The notes under the pieces were generated by a model. The model was not told the origin of the DNA and made no database searches. It worked only from the letters and a program-made list of their open reading frames with translations. DNA of 40,983 nucleotides from Deltaproteobacteria bacterium (GTDB lineage Bacteria > Desulfobacterota > Desulfobulbia > Desulfobulbales > Desulfocapsaceae), in assembly GCA_026388715.1 (NCBI GenBank), contig JAPLJF010000031.1, positions 1 through 40,983 on the forward strand, read 5' to 3'. Positions 22,401-31,107 of this stretch are shown here, piece after piece. The position numbers were made by a program, and so were the translations under genes. The stretch's first letter is position 1, and each line of letters begins with the position of its first letter.

Positions 22401-23807
22401 TTACGGCGGAAAAATCTTCCCGGGATTGAGGATGCCTTGCGGATCAAAAAGATTTTTTAGTTGTCTCATGACCCTCAGGGTGGTGTCGTCCAGTTCAAGG
22501 GGCAGAAAGGAAGATTTGGTGATGCCGATGCCATGTTCGCCGGACAGGGTGCCGGCCAGTTCGATGACCTGCCGGAAAAGCCGCTCTCTGGCGATCTCGC
22601 CCCTGCGCCGTTGCTCTTCCTGGTTGCGGTCAAGCATGATGTTGACATGGATATTGCCGTCTCCCGCGTGGCCAAAGGTGAGGATGGTGAGGTCGAGCTC
22701 TCGGGCCAGGTTTTCGGTAAAATGGACAAGGTCGGGAATCCTGGTGCGGGGGACGACTACATCCTCGCTGATTTTATGGGGGCTCAGTTGAAAGGTGGCA
22801 GGTGAGATCGATCTTCTGGCCAGCCACAGTTCCTGCCTCTCGGTTTCGGTGGCTGCCTGTCTGATGGTGCAATGGGGGGCTGTTCCCAGAAGCTTGTGCA
22901 GGCGTTCCGTCTGCTTCAGCACCACGCATCTGTTGCCGTCAATCTCGAGCAGGAGCATGGCCTCGATATCGGGCGCCGGTGGCTCCGGCAGCAGTTTTGC
23001 TACCAGACCCAGCGCTGTTTTGTCCATATATTCCAGGGTGCAGGGGCGGATATTGTGGTTCATGATCTCGGCCACCAGAGCGGTTGCCCCGGACAGGGAA
23101 CGGGAGCTGATCAGAAAGGTCTCCTTGTGTTCCGGCAGGGGGATGAGGCGGGTGATGATCTTGGTGATGATCCCCAGAGTCCCCTCCGAGCCAATAAACA
23201 GCCGGGTCAGATCGTAACCGACCACCCCTTTTTCGGTACGGGTTCCGGTGGTCAGGATCTCGCCGCTGGCCAACACCACTTCCAGGCCGATGATAAAGTC
23301 CTTGGTCACTCCATATTTCACGGCAGAAGGGCCGCCGGCGCATTCGGCCGCATTGCCGCCCATGGTGCAGAACTTGAGGCTGGCCGGATCGGGGGGGTAA
23401 AACAGGCCGAGCTTTTTCACCTCCTGTTGAAAATCCCCGGTAATGACACCAGGTTCAACGATGGCAATCTGGTTGTCCCGGTCGATCTCCAGGATATGGT
23501 TCAGGCGGGAGAGTGCCAGCACCAGTCCACCCTGTACCGGCAGGGAACCGCCGGTCATGCCGCTACCGGCGCCTCTGGCCACGACCGGAAGGGCATGGGC
23601 ACTGGCCACACGCATCAGCGCGGCAACCTGGGCCGTGGAATCAGGAAAGGCCACGATATCGGGGAGGAAGGTCTTTCCCGTGCCGTCGTAGGAATAACAA
23701 TGCAGATCCTCAAGACTGGTGGTACAGTTCTTCCGGCCAACAATATCGGCGATTTTTTTGATAATATCTTTATCCATATACGGTAGAGGCTCTTGCAAAA
23801 GTACCAT
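22401..23807 (-). CDS. glcD: FAD-linked oxidase, GlcD-type (glycolate/D-lactate dehydrogenase)
   Basis: This FAD-binding enzyme oxidises a 2-hydroxy acid such as glycolate or D-lactate, usually with an Fe-S partner that is absent here. The FAD_binding_4 domain spans about 30-215 of the long form (PDIVAFPDSTAQVAALM, VVARGAGSGMTGGSLPVQGG, GGNAAECAGGPSAVKYGV, RLFIGSEGTLGIIT). The C-terminal oxidase domain ends with FGHAGDGNIHVNIM and LSGEHGIGITKSSFLP. The core begins MDKDIIKKI at 23777, which has no ribosome binding site. ATG 23807 follows GGAGGG and adds ten residues (MVLLQEPLPY). Both that site and the added codons lie in the MITE at 23786-23950, so the insertion seems to have replaced the original start region. 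The open frame reaches further, to 23879, through repeat sequence. Confidence 0.85.
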   Translation of the reverse strand: MVLLQEPLPYMDKDIIKKIADIVGRKNCTTSLEDLHCYSYDGTGKTFLPDIVAFPDSTAQVAALMRVASAHALPVVARGAGSGMTGGSLPVQGGLVLALSRLNHILEIDRDNQIAIVEPGVITGDFQQEVKKLGLFYPPDPASLKFCTMGGNAAECAGGPSAVKYGVTKDFIIGLEVVLASGEILTTGTRTEKGVVGYDLTRLFIGSEGTLGIITKIITRLIPLPEHKETFLISSRSLSGATALVAEIMNHNIRPCTLEYMDKTALGLVAKLLPEPPAPDIEAMLLLEIDGNRCVVLKQTERLHKLLGTAPHCTIRQAATETERQELWLARRSISPATFQLSPHKISEDVVVPRTRIPDLVHFTENLARELDLTILTFGHAGDGNIHVNIMLDRNQEEQRRRGEIARERLFRQVIELAGTLSGEHGIGITKSSFLPLELDDTTLRVMRQLKNLFDPQGILNPGKIFPP

Positions 23808-23950
23808 TAAATTCCCTCCCCCCTGGAGGGGGAGGGTTAGGGTGGGGGGGGAAGTAGCCATAAAATCATCATGTTGCATGCTTCACCCTCCCCCTAACCC
23901 CCTCCCGTCAAGGGAGGGGGACATATTTGGAAGAGTTTTGCAAGAGGCTC
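23786..23950. mobile_element. MITE-like element with 15-bp terminal inverted repeats
   Basis: The ends GAGGCTCTTGCAAAA (23786-23800) and TTTTGCAAGAGGCTC (23936-23950) are perfect inverted repeats. Inside are two G/C-run palindromes, CCCTCCCCCCTGGAGGGGGA and CCCCTCCCGTCAAGGGAGGG, themselves arranged head to head. It is 165 bases long with no coding capacity. No clear target duplication is seen. It lies directly in front of glcD, between it and the divergent ddl. Confidence 0.7.
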
Positions 23951-24072
23951 AGTATATAATAGCCGAGTATTGAAAAAATGAAAGCCTGATTGCAGGCGGA
24001 TTGGCTCAAGGGTGTAAATCTTGTCTTGTTTTATAGGCAACGGGTGATAATTGCAGAGAAAGGAGGGCAGTT

Positions 24073-25026
24073 GTGGGGGAAGAAAAGAGAATACGGGTGG
24101 CATTGCTGGCTGGCGGCAGATCAAGTGAGCGGGAGGTGTCATTGAAGGGTGCGCTTGGGGTTGAAAAGGCATTGGATCCCCGGAAATTCAAGGTCACGCG
24201 CTACGATCCGGCAACGGATCTGGCCCTTCTGGCCCAGGATGCGTCGTCCATTGATGTGGCCTTTATCCTTCTGCATGGCTTGTACGGCGAGGATGGGACC
24301 GTGCAGGGCTTTCTCGATCTGCTTGGCGTGCCGTATCAGGGCTCCGGGGTGCTGGGCAGCGCCATGGCCATGGACAAGAATGTGGCCAAGATCATGTACC
24401 GGCTGCATGGCCTGCCGGTGGCCGAGTGGGAGATGGCGCGTCCTGAAGATGTTAAAACGCCGGAACGGTTGCTGAAACGTCTGCATCTGCCCCTGGTGAT
24501 CAAGCCGGTGCGGGCCGGGTCAAGCGTGGGGATGTCCATTGCGTTTACCACGGAAGAACTGGCAACCGGGATCAAGGCGGCCTATGTGCATGACTCTCAG
24601 GTCATGGTGGAGCAGTTTATAAAAGGCCGTGAGATCACCGGCGGCGTCCTTGGCAATGAAGAGCTGACCGCCTTGCCTCTGGTGGAGATAATCCCCAATA
24701 AGGAGTTCCTCTTTTTTGACTATACGGCCAAGTATCAGCCTGGGGCCTCAAGGGAGTTGTGTCCGGCCCCCATCAGCGAAGAGCTGCGCGAAAAAGTCCA
24801 AGAACTGGCCCTGGCCGCCCATCGGGCCCTGCAACTGCGCGGCTATTCCCGCACCGATATGATCCTCACCGAAGAAGGTGACCTTTATATATTGGAGACC
24901 AATACGATCCCCGGTATGACCCCCACCAGCCTTCTCCCGCAGGCGGCTGCCGTTTACGGGCTGGACTTTCCGGCGCTGCTGGAGCGTTTGATTGAACTGG
25001 CACTCCAGGGGGCAGGCAACAGGTAG
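24073..25026 (+). CDS. ddl: D-alanine--D-alanine ligase
   Basis: Ddl joins two D-alanines with ATP for the peptidoglycan stem peptide, in the cytoplasm. The 317-residue product starts at GTG 24073, after AAAGGAGGG. The ATP-grasp plan is complete: GGRSSEREVSLKGA (N-terminal domain), LHGLYGEDGTVQGFLDLLG, GSGVLGSAMAMDKNVAK, KPVRAGSSVGMS, and the Mg-binding end with LYILETNTIPGMTPTSL. Length is typical. It does not sit in a mur-fts cluster. It is divergent from glcD and followed by the AT-rich accessory insert. Confidence 0.93.
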   Translation: MGEEKRIRVALLAGGRSSEREVSLKGALGVEKALDPRKFKVTRYDPATDLALLAQDASSIDVAFILLHGLYGEDGTVQGFLDLLGVPYQGSGVLGSAMAMDKNVAKIMYRLHGLPVAEWEMARPEDVKTPERLLKRLHLPLVIKPVRAGSSVGMSIAFTTEELATGIKAAYVHDSQVMVEQFIKGREITGGVLGNEELTALPLVEIIPNKEFLFFDYTAKYQPGASRELCPAPISEELREKVQELALAAHRALQLRGYSRTDMILTEEGDLYILETNTIPGMTPTSLLPQAAAVYGLDFPALLERLIELALQGAGNR

Positions 25027-25224
25027 CGGAAAGTTATAGCGGCCCTCCCTGTCAAGATAGATCTATGTAGTGGATCATTCTCTGAAAATATAAAGCGATG
25101 CTCGCCAGTTATGTTGGGTTTTTACTGAGTTGAAAATCAATATAAATATGATGCCGTCTTTCTATATCACTCATTGGGGGTGATATACAGAAAATGGATA
25201 ATAACTTGTTAACCTGAATGACTC

Positions 25225-25863
25225 ATGGATCAATACGATACAAAACGTGATACATTAAACGGAATATTCCTTAAAAAATTAATAGCAGGAAAATCTTTGC
25301 TGGATGATATTCACAGGCTAAAAGATAAAGCTAGGAAGTATTTTAATCGGGCAAAATTAGGTAGAAATGCAAATGAAGCTCTTCAACTTCAAAAAGCTTT
25401 CCAGTTGATAATAGACAAATTCCCCGAAAATAGCGAAATGGCAGATGTATTGTTCAAGTTATGGGAAGACACCTATGATATTGAACATGATGACTTATTT
25501 ATTGTTGCTGCCTTTGAAAACTATGCAAAAGCGGTTCTTTTATCAAAAAGATATGTTGTACATTTAATCCAAGCACCAAAAGGTTTGAGAGATAAACAAG
25601 CTAATACGCCCATTCATATTAATACAATCCGAGCTAAAAAGAATATTTCAGAATTATATTTTAAGCATAATACGATATCAATGACTCACTTACTAAAACC
25701 AAATTATCTGAATGTTATTGGCCTCTCTGATAAAGCGATTTCTGCAATACGCCACTACAAAAATATTCGAAATAATATTCATTTTGGTGGTCCTAAAATA
25801 GTAATCGGGGACTCTATTTTCTATGAAGGATTAATTGATTTAAGAAAAACAATATTTAGCTAA
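25225..25863 (+). CDS. AT-rich orphan protein, possible HEPN-like
   Basis: A 212-residue protein I cannot assign. Base composition is much richer in A+T than all neighbours, a sign of transfer. It looks soluble and helical. Near the C-terminus AIRHYKNIRNNIHFGGPK resembles the R-N-x-x-H stretch of HEPN proteins, which include toxin RNases and abortive-infection effectors. The spacing (R-x3-H) is shorter than the usual R-x4-6-H, so this is only a hint. No Shine-Dalgarno sequence is clear before the ATG, and no antitoxin-like partner gene is adjacent. The AT-rich stretch runs from about 25060 to 25870, suggesting an inserted segment. Confidence 0.6.
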   Translation: MDQYDTKRDTLNGIFLKKLIAGKSLLDDIHRLKDKARKYFNRAKLGRNANEALQLQKAFQLIIDKFPENSEMADVLFKLWEDTYDIEHDDLFIVAAFENYAKAVLLSKRYVVHLIQAPKGLRDKQANTPIHINTIRAKKNISELYFKHNTISMTHLLKPNYLNVIGLSDKAISAIRHYKNIRNNIHFGGPKIVIGDSIFYEGLIDLRKTIFS

Positions 25864-26018
25864 TCACCGACTTCACACGGACCCCGCAAACTGCGCAGAT
25901 CCGGTGAGCCGGACCGTTAAACTCCAGAAGCTTGAATCCAGATAAATGTCCATCTGCAAATCTCGTTTTCCAAAAATCAACATGCCTATATCCCTCGGAT
26001 ATGTTCGGTGATTCATGA

Positions 26019-28196
26019 ATGATTAATATGTTGCAAATAGTTCGCCTTTTTTGGGTGGGTGCCGCCGTGCTGTCCGCTGTGCTGATGACCGCGAGTTTTT
26101 CATATGGCGTGGAGAGAGAAAGGCTTACAATCCATATTGACGCATCAACTCCCGTTGCGTCTTTCATGCCCGATGAGGCGTTCGGGGCCGGTCTTGATGG
26201 TCTCGAAGAAGATGAACTTAAAAGTACCTATTCCCCTGAAAATATCAAGACCATGGCCGGGGCGCCCTACCGGAGGCTGTCCTGCCGCCTGAGGACCGAA
26301 CTCGGCATTGAAGCATGGCATTGGAATGAGGCCGGATCGTGGAGCGATGAGTCAAAGAAAGAGGGCTACTGGACCTCAAGCGACAAGGCGAAGGGTCCAC
26401 TGCTGAAGTCCTTCGGTTACAAGCTTCCACGCAGGGGCAGCACCATTGATCAGGCCGGAGACGATGGTTATTCGCGGCTCGATGACGGCGACAAGAGCAC
26501 CTTCTGGAAGAGCAACCCCTATCTCGATGGTCATTTCACTGGCGAGGACAATGCGCTGCATCCTCAGTGGGTGCTCATCGATCTCGGTAAACGATGTAAT
26601 GTGAACGCCCTTCGCATCCTCTGGGGCGAGCCCTACGCCACTAAGTACGAGGTACAATACTGGGATGGCAAGGATACAGACTATGTCAACCACTTGACCG
26701 CAGGTGTCTGGCGGCTGTTCGCGCACGGCCAGGTTCAGGATGGCAAGGGGGGCAACACCCTGTTGCGGTTCGGAGACGCCCCGGTGTCTGTTCGTTTCGT
26801 TCGCATCCTGTTGAGCGCCTCCTCAGGGACGGCACCGCAGAATGAGGATGTGCGCGACCGTCTGGGATATGCCATCCGGGAACTGTTCCTGGATGGCATA
26901 GATGGGCGGGGTAAGCTCAAAGATATCATCAGGCACGGCGCCTCCAACAAGAGCCAGACCCTGATGGTTGTCTCCTCCACCGATCCCTGGCATCGGGCGG
27001 TTGATCGTAACCCTAATTCCGCCCACCCTGGTTTCGATCAGGTCATGGCGTCCGGTCTTGGGCGGGGTAATCATGTACTCGTCCCAACTCCCCTGCTGTA
27101 TGACATACCCGAAAATGCGGCAGCCGAGATCCGGTTCCTGAAGTCTCGGGGTTTTCCGATGAGCCAGATCGAATTAGGAGAGGAACCTGACGGGCAGAAC
27201 GTGAGCCCTGAACATTACGGCGCCCTCTATCTGCAATTCGCCAAGGTCATCCATGAGATCGATCCAGCCCTGATCACGGGCGGCCCAAGTTTCCAGTCAG
27301 AGGTGGGTGGATGGGAAACCATTATTGACGAGAAAGGTGAACATTCCTGGATGAAACGATTTCTCGACTATCTGCGCGAGCGCAAGCGTCTTGACGATTT
27401 TGGCTTTTTTTCTTTCGAGTGGTATCCGTTCGACGATGTATGCCAACCACCAGCAGGGCAGCTGATCACGCAACCGTTGTTGATGAAGAATGCCTTCGAG
27501 CGTTTAGATAGGGAAGGAGTTCCCTGCAATATTCCGTGGATCATAAGCGAATATGGATATTCCTCGTTTGCAGGGAGGGCGGAGGTTGAGCTTCCCGCCG
27601 CCCTCTTAAACGCTGAAATCGTCGCCCAATTCCTGACGCTTGGCGGCAAAACGGCGTACTATTACGGCCTCGAACCCAAGAAGCCTATTCGTGAGCTGGA
27701 CTGCGCCCATACAGACAGGCTGTGGGGCAATCTCATGATGTTTCAGAAAGGCCCCAACGGGAAGGCCAAGTGGTTGCTTCCCGCTTACTACGGCGGCAAG
27801 ATGCTGATGGAGGAATGGGCCGAACCCATCAACAAACAGCACCAGTTGTTCCGTGCTTTGGTTAAGGAGGACGATAAAGTTGTCAACGATGTGACTGCCT
27901 ACGTGGTCCGCCGGCCTGATGGCCACTGGGCGGTGATGGTGTTCAACAAGAGCACGGAGTGCATCGAGCTGGGTAAGATCCGGTTCGACAGCATGGGCAG
28001 CAATGGGATCGATTGGAGTGAACCACTCGATGTGATCCAGTACTCACCACTGCAATATACCTGGCGGGCTGAAGGCGCCAATGGACATCCAAAGCGAAGT
28101 GAGCCACCCGTGCATTTTCAAGTCCTTGATGAATTGGCGTCTGGAATCACATTGCCGCCCATGTCCTTTACCGTGGTTCGAGGTGCCCATCCGTAA
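26019..28196 (+). CDS. Secreted protein with discoidin domain and glycosidase-like barrel
   Basis: A 725-residue exported protein. A signal peptide (LFWVGAAVLSAVLMTASFSYG) is followed by an unassigned N-terminal part. An F5/8 type C (discoidin) carbohydrate-binding domain spans about 150-290 (DDGDKSTFWKS, HPQWVLIDLGKRCNVNALRI, KYEVQYWDG). From about 300 is a TIM-barrel region like clan GH-A glycosidases. SQIELGEEPDG (about 382-392) would carry the acid/base Glu, and WIISEYGYSS (about 507-516) the nucleophile Glu. The end (WAVMVFNKS, PPMSFTVVR) looks like the small beta domain of GH30/39/79-type enzymes. The substrate is unknown. It is more GC-rich than the gene before it. There are no sugar transport or regulatory genes nearby, so it stands as isolated cargo. 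Confidence 0.72.
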   Translation: MINMLQIVRLFWVGAAVLSAVLMTASFSYGVERERLTIHIDASTPVASFMPDEAFGAGLDGLEEDELKSTYSPENIKTMAGAPYRRLSCRLRTELGIEAWHWNEAGSWSDESKKEGYWTSSDKAKGPLLKSFGYKLPRRGSTIDQAGDDGYSRLDDGDKSTFWKSNPYLDGHFTGEDNALHPQWVLIDLGKRCNVNALRILWGEPYATKYEVQYWDGKDTDYVNHLTAGVWRLFAHGQVQDGKGGNTLLRFGDAPVSVRFVRILLSASSGTAPQNEDVRDRLGYAIRELFLDGIDGRGKLKDIIRHGASNKSQTLMVVSSTDPWHRAVDRNPNSAHPGFDQVMASGLGRGNHVLVPTPLLYDIPENAAAEIRFLKSRGFPMSQIELGEEPDGQNVSPEHYGALYLQFAKVIHEIDPALITGGPSFQSEVGGWETIIDEKGEHSWMKRFLDYLRERKRLDDFGFFSFEWYPFDDVCQPPAGQLITQPLLMKNAFERLDREGVPCNIPWIISEYGYSSFAGRAEVELPAALLNAEIVAQFLTLGGKTAYYYGLEPKKPIRELDCAHTDRLWGNLMMFQKGPNGKAKWLLPAYYGGKMLMEEWAEPINKQHQLFRALVKEDDKVVNDVTAYVVRRPDGHWAVMVFNKSTECIELGKIRFDSMGSNGIDWSEPLDVIQYSPLQYTWRAEGANGHPKRSEPPVHFQVLDELASGITLPPMSFTVVRGAHP

Positions 28197-28252
28197 CTTT
28201 TCCCTTCCTCTTCTCTTCAGGGCGAGGGAAAAACTCGATGACTTTGTCCTTA

Positions 28253-28432
28253 GAGCTTGTCCGTAAATAAATCTTTGGTGCTCGCATCCGGCTTTTGGCC
28301 GAATTTGACCGTTCCTCAATCGCAAAATCCTCGCCGTAGCGCTGCTACAGCTGCGGTTTTACTCAATCGCCTCGGCCAAATTCGTCTCAAAATCCGGCGC
28401 GATCCCTGAAAAGCTTATTTACGGACAAGCTC
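28253..28432. mobile_element. MITE-like element with 18-bp terminal inverted repeats
   Basis: GAGCTTGTCCGTAAATAA (28253-28270) and TTATTTACGGACAAGCTC (28415-28432) are perfect inverted repeats. TTA flanks both ends (CTTAG if one overlapping base pair set is counted), a likely target duplication. The 180-base interior is one long imperfect palindrome (GGCCGAATTTGAC / CGGCCAAATTCG) centred on GTAGCGCTGCTAC and codes for nothing. It lies just after the secreted glycosidase-like gene. Confidence 0.72.
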
Positions 28433-28512
28433 TTAGTACCTTACCGAGCATAGGCCGAAGAGAGAGGTGGGGCAAATTGGATAATAAATTGGCATTACGG
28501 TGGTGCCAAAAA

Positions 28513-28550
28513 TAAAAAAAAGGAGTTAAGGCGCAATGTCCTAACTCCTT
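28513..28550 (-). terminator. Intrinsic terminator of tRNA-Pro
   Basis: AAGGAGTTA (28520-28528) and TAACTCCTT (28542-28550) form the stem, extended by a GG/CC pair. On the minus strand seven or more T residues follow. It lies nine bases beyond the tRNA 3' end. Confidence 0.8.
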
Positions 28551-28558
28551 GATGTTAT

Positions 28559-28635
28559 TGGTCGGGAAGAGAGGATTCGAACCTCCGACCTCGGCGTCCC
28601 GAACGCCGCGCTCTACCAGACTGAGCCACTCCCCG
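28559..28635 (-). tRNA. tRNA-Pro (anticodon CGG)
   Basis: The minus strand folds as a full cloverleaf: acceptor CGGGGAG/CTTCCCG, D-arm GCTC/GAGC, anticodon arm CGGCG-TTCGGGA-CGCCG with anticodon CGG, T-arm GGAGG-TTCGAAT-CCTCT. The discriminator is A and CCA is encoded (28561-28559). A promoter and a terminator flank it, so it is a single-gene transcript. Confidence 0.95.
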
Positions 28636-28669
28636 ATTTTATTGTTAAGAGTACAATAATCTGTAAATG

Positions 28670-28698
28670 AATATAGCTTGCTTGTCCTTGTGTTTCAA
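28670..28698 (-). promoter_or_regulatory. tRNA-Pro promoter
   Basis: On the minus strand TTGAAA (28698-28693) and TATATT (28675-28670) are 17 bases apart, placing the start about 28 bases before the tRNA. Confidence 0.65.
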
Positions 28699-28779
28699 CA
28701 AGGAAATGTCAAGTTCTGTCTGTTCTTATCTGTGTTTAAAAAACAGAGATTTGTTTGCGGTTATGATTCTTCGCAGTTG

Positions 28780-30885
28780 TTAAAATTCAAGGGCAAACTC
28801 ATAAGAAAGCCCTGACTTGTCAAAATGTTTTAATACCTGCCGCAGGTCATAGAGGCTGGGGACTTCGAAAATCAGTTCCCAATCAGGAGTTGGGGTGGGG
28901 GATTTGGAGAGTGCTATCAGATCAAGGATTTTCATTTCTGCCGGGGCTACACCGGCGTACATCATCATCTTCTGACGGGTGGCGGCCATGATGACCAGGG
29001 TCTGTTTGTGGGCGACAAAGGTCTCTTTTTGCCGCCATCGCACATAGACAATATCCTCTCGCTGGAACTCAATTGTTTGAAGCTTGGGACAATTCATGCT
29101 GTGCACGGATAATCCTCGCTCACTGAGCAGACCATAGAGCCGGGCGTCAGTAGGGCTTGGTTTGCAGCAGGCTGATATCTTGACAAATGCCGGATCAAGA
29201 GTGGTAAGCTCAATGGTATTAAAGGCCCCGGTTGGCCGGATAAGGGGAGGGCTGCCGGGGTAGAATACGGTCTTGATGCGCTCGATAAGTGTGGGCAATC
29301 GTAACCTGCCCTCACCAATCTGAACATAGAGATCCTCGAGGCTTTTCAGGGCAAAATGTTCGAGTATCTGCTTGAAATCTGGCCGGGCCAGAAGATCAAC
29401 AGGAAGACCATAACGTTGCATCTCCTGGCTGACCACTGAAAGTCCAATCTCCTGGGCAACCTGCTGACTTCTGATTTTAAATGTTTTTGACAGTTCGGAG
29501 CGGGCCCGGGGTGTCTGGCAGAGCTCAAGCATTTTCAGGTCAAAGTGAATAGGGTGATCAGCCCGGATAATACGCACTGTGTCCCCGTCCTCTAAAACAG
29601 TATCAATTGCCCCCCGTTTGCTGCCGATCATGGCGCCAAGGCAACTGTGTCCGATATCGGTGTGGACGTGGAAGGCAAAATCAAGAACGGTGGAATTGGC
29701 AGGAAGATGTTTCAGGTCACCTTGGGGGGTAAAGGTGGAGATCTCCTTATTGCCGCTGGCCGCAATAACCTCACGGTAGGAGACGGAATCATTTGAGGCG
29801 AGAATGTCAAACAACTCCTGGATCTCACGAATAAATCGGCGCTGGTTGGAGTTTTGTGAGCTCCAGCCTTTAAACAGGCCACGTTGCGCTCTGCGAGTCA
29901 TATCCTCGGTGCGAATCTTGAAGAGAAATGTTCTCCCTTTGATATTGGCTTTGGCATGCAGGGACTGATAGCCTGTGTCCTTGGGGCTGGCGATAAAATC
30001 ACGGATCGTGCGCGGGATGGGTGGAAAGGTCTGATTCAGGATTCCCAGGGCCTGGTAACAGGCGGGAGCGTTCTCAACCACAATAAGAATTTCAACGGGA
30101 TTATCTATCTGTTTGCGTAAGATATGGTTAGTGGCATCATAATAGGCCCAGAGCCCCTTGGGGCGAATAGTGACCTTGCAGGTAAACCAGACATCTTCGG
30201 CCTTCTTCCTGAGTTGTTGAACAATTTCGAATACCACCGGCTCTTGTTCGATCTGTTTGATCTGGCCGATAAGCTTGGCGCTTTGTTTGGGGAATTTATA
30301 GGAAAGAGCCAGATTGAACATCTCGCGTTTCAGGCTGAACAAGCCAAGCACGGTGGCAAGCGGGGCATAGATATCAATGGTTTCGTCGGCAATCTTCTGT
30401 CTTTTGTGCTGGGGCAGGGCGCTGAGGGTCCGCAGGTTATGGAGTCTGTCGGCCAGTTTGACCAGCATGACCTCGGGGCGTAAGGCGGCCCCGGAGAAGA
30501 TCTTGCGATGGATCATCTTGGAATGTGTCTGTTTGTCCCCGGTAAATTGGGTGATTTTGGTACAGCCTTCGACGATGGCCTCAACATAATGGCCAAATTT
30601 TTCTCCGATAAAGCCAATGGTTATTTCTTCGACATCCTCCACTGTATCATGGAGCAGGGCGGCCGCCAGGATCTCCGGGTGGGTGATATCCATCTCGTCA
30701 GCCAGAATTCTGGCGACAGAACAGGGATGCATGATGTATGCCTCGCCGGAGCGGCGCCATTGATCGTCATGGGCCTCAATGGCAAAATCCAGAGCCCGCC
30801 AGAAGACGTCGGCCGGGTCATTGCCGAGCAATTGCCGCATCTGAGTGCGATATATTTCCAGATCAAAAGGTATATTGTACTGCAT
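28780..30885 (-). CDS. RelA/SpoT homologue, (p)ppGpp hydrolase with eroded synthetase site
   Basis: A full-length (701-residue) Rel/SpoT protein of the stringent response. The HD hydrolase is intact: RRSGEAYIMHPCSVA, AALLHDTVEDV (about 75-85) and VKLADRLHNLRTL. The synthetase fold is recognisable (PIPRTIRDFIASPKDTGYQSLHA), but key residues are missing. The D-x-x-x-x-R strand reads NPVEILIVVE, and the catalytic E-x-Q of the usual EVQIRT motif reads FLFKIRTEDM. The serine of the R-x-K-x-x-x-S motif is Tyr (IRPKGLWAYY). TGS (FTPQGDLKHLPANSTVLDFA), the Cys-Cys region (ISACCKPSPTDA) and a C-terminal ACT domain follow. I infer a hydrolase-dominant SpoT, with alarmone made by another enzyme. It is divergent from rnr. 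Confidence 0.88.
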   Translation of the reverse strand: MQYNIPFDLEIYRTQMRQLLGNDPADVFWRALDFAIEAHDDQWRRSGEAYIMHPCSVARILADEMDITHPEILAAALLHDTVEDVEEITIGFIGEKFGHYVEAIVEGCTKITQFTGDKQTHSKMIHRKIFSGAALRPEVMLVKLADRLHNLRTLSALPQHKRQKIADETIDIYAPLATVLGLFSLKREMFNLALSYKFPKQSAKLIGQIKQIEQEPVVFEIVQQLRKKAEDVWFTCKVTIRPKGLWAYYDATNHILRKQIDNPVEILIVVENAPACYQALGILNQTFPPIPRTIRDFIASPKDTGYQSLHAKANIKGRTFLFKIRTEDMTRRAQRGLFKGWSSQNSNQRRFIREIQELFDILASNDSVSYREVIAASGNKEISTFTPQGDLKHLPANSTVLDFAFHVHTDIGHSCLGAMIGSKRGAIDTVLEDGDTVRIIRADHPIHFDLKMLELCQTPRARSELSKTFKIRSQQVAQEIGLSVVSQEMQRYGLPVDLLARPDFKQILEHFALKSLEDLYVQIGEGRLRLPTLIERIKTVFYPGSPPLIRPTGAFNTIELTTLDPAFVKISACCKPSPTDARLYGLLSERGLSVHSMNCPKLQTIEFQREDIVYVRWRQKETFVAHKQTLVIMAATRQKMMMYAGVAPAEMKILDLIALSKSPTPTPDWELIFEVPSLYDLRQVLKHFDKSGLSYEFALEF

Positions 30886-30956
30886 ATGGCCCGGTTTATT
30901 TTGGTTGATTTGTTGAGAAAGGATGTGACCTGCAAGGGAAAATTGCTGTTAATTCC

Positions 30957-30985
30957 TTTGCCCACCGTTAGGACTGTGCTATTAT
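30957..30985 (+). promoter_or_regulatory. Candidate rnr promoter
   Basis: TTTGCC, 17 bases, TATTAT (30980-30985), followed by an A-run. The -35 is weak. It lies in the divergent spacer between the RelA/SpoT gene and rnr. Confidence 0.3.
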
Positions 30986-31107
30986 AAAAAATATCCGATT
31001 GATTCGGTTGTCAGGTTGAAGGCTATGGATGGAAGCGAATCTTGAAAAGAGGGATATTAAACAAGCTTACCAAAAAATAACGGTCAGGGGAAAAATAAAT
31101 ATCAGTT

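Noticed and set aside
22872..23786. 304-residue plus-strand frame
   Set aside because: Antisense shadow of glcD with low-complexity His/Gly/Gln composition.
25856..26167. 103-residue minus-strand frame with a C-x2-C
   Set aside because: It overlaps the start of the secreted protein gene, has no ribosome binding site, and the Cys pair alone is not enough.
25030..28635. Integrative element using tRNA-Pro as attachment site
   Set aside because: No direct repeat of the tRNA 3' end is found near ddl, and there is no integrase in the interval.
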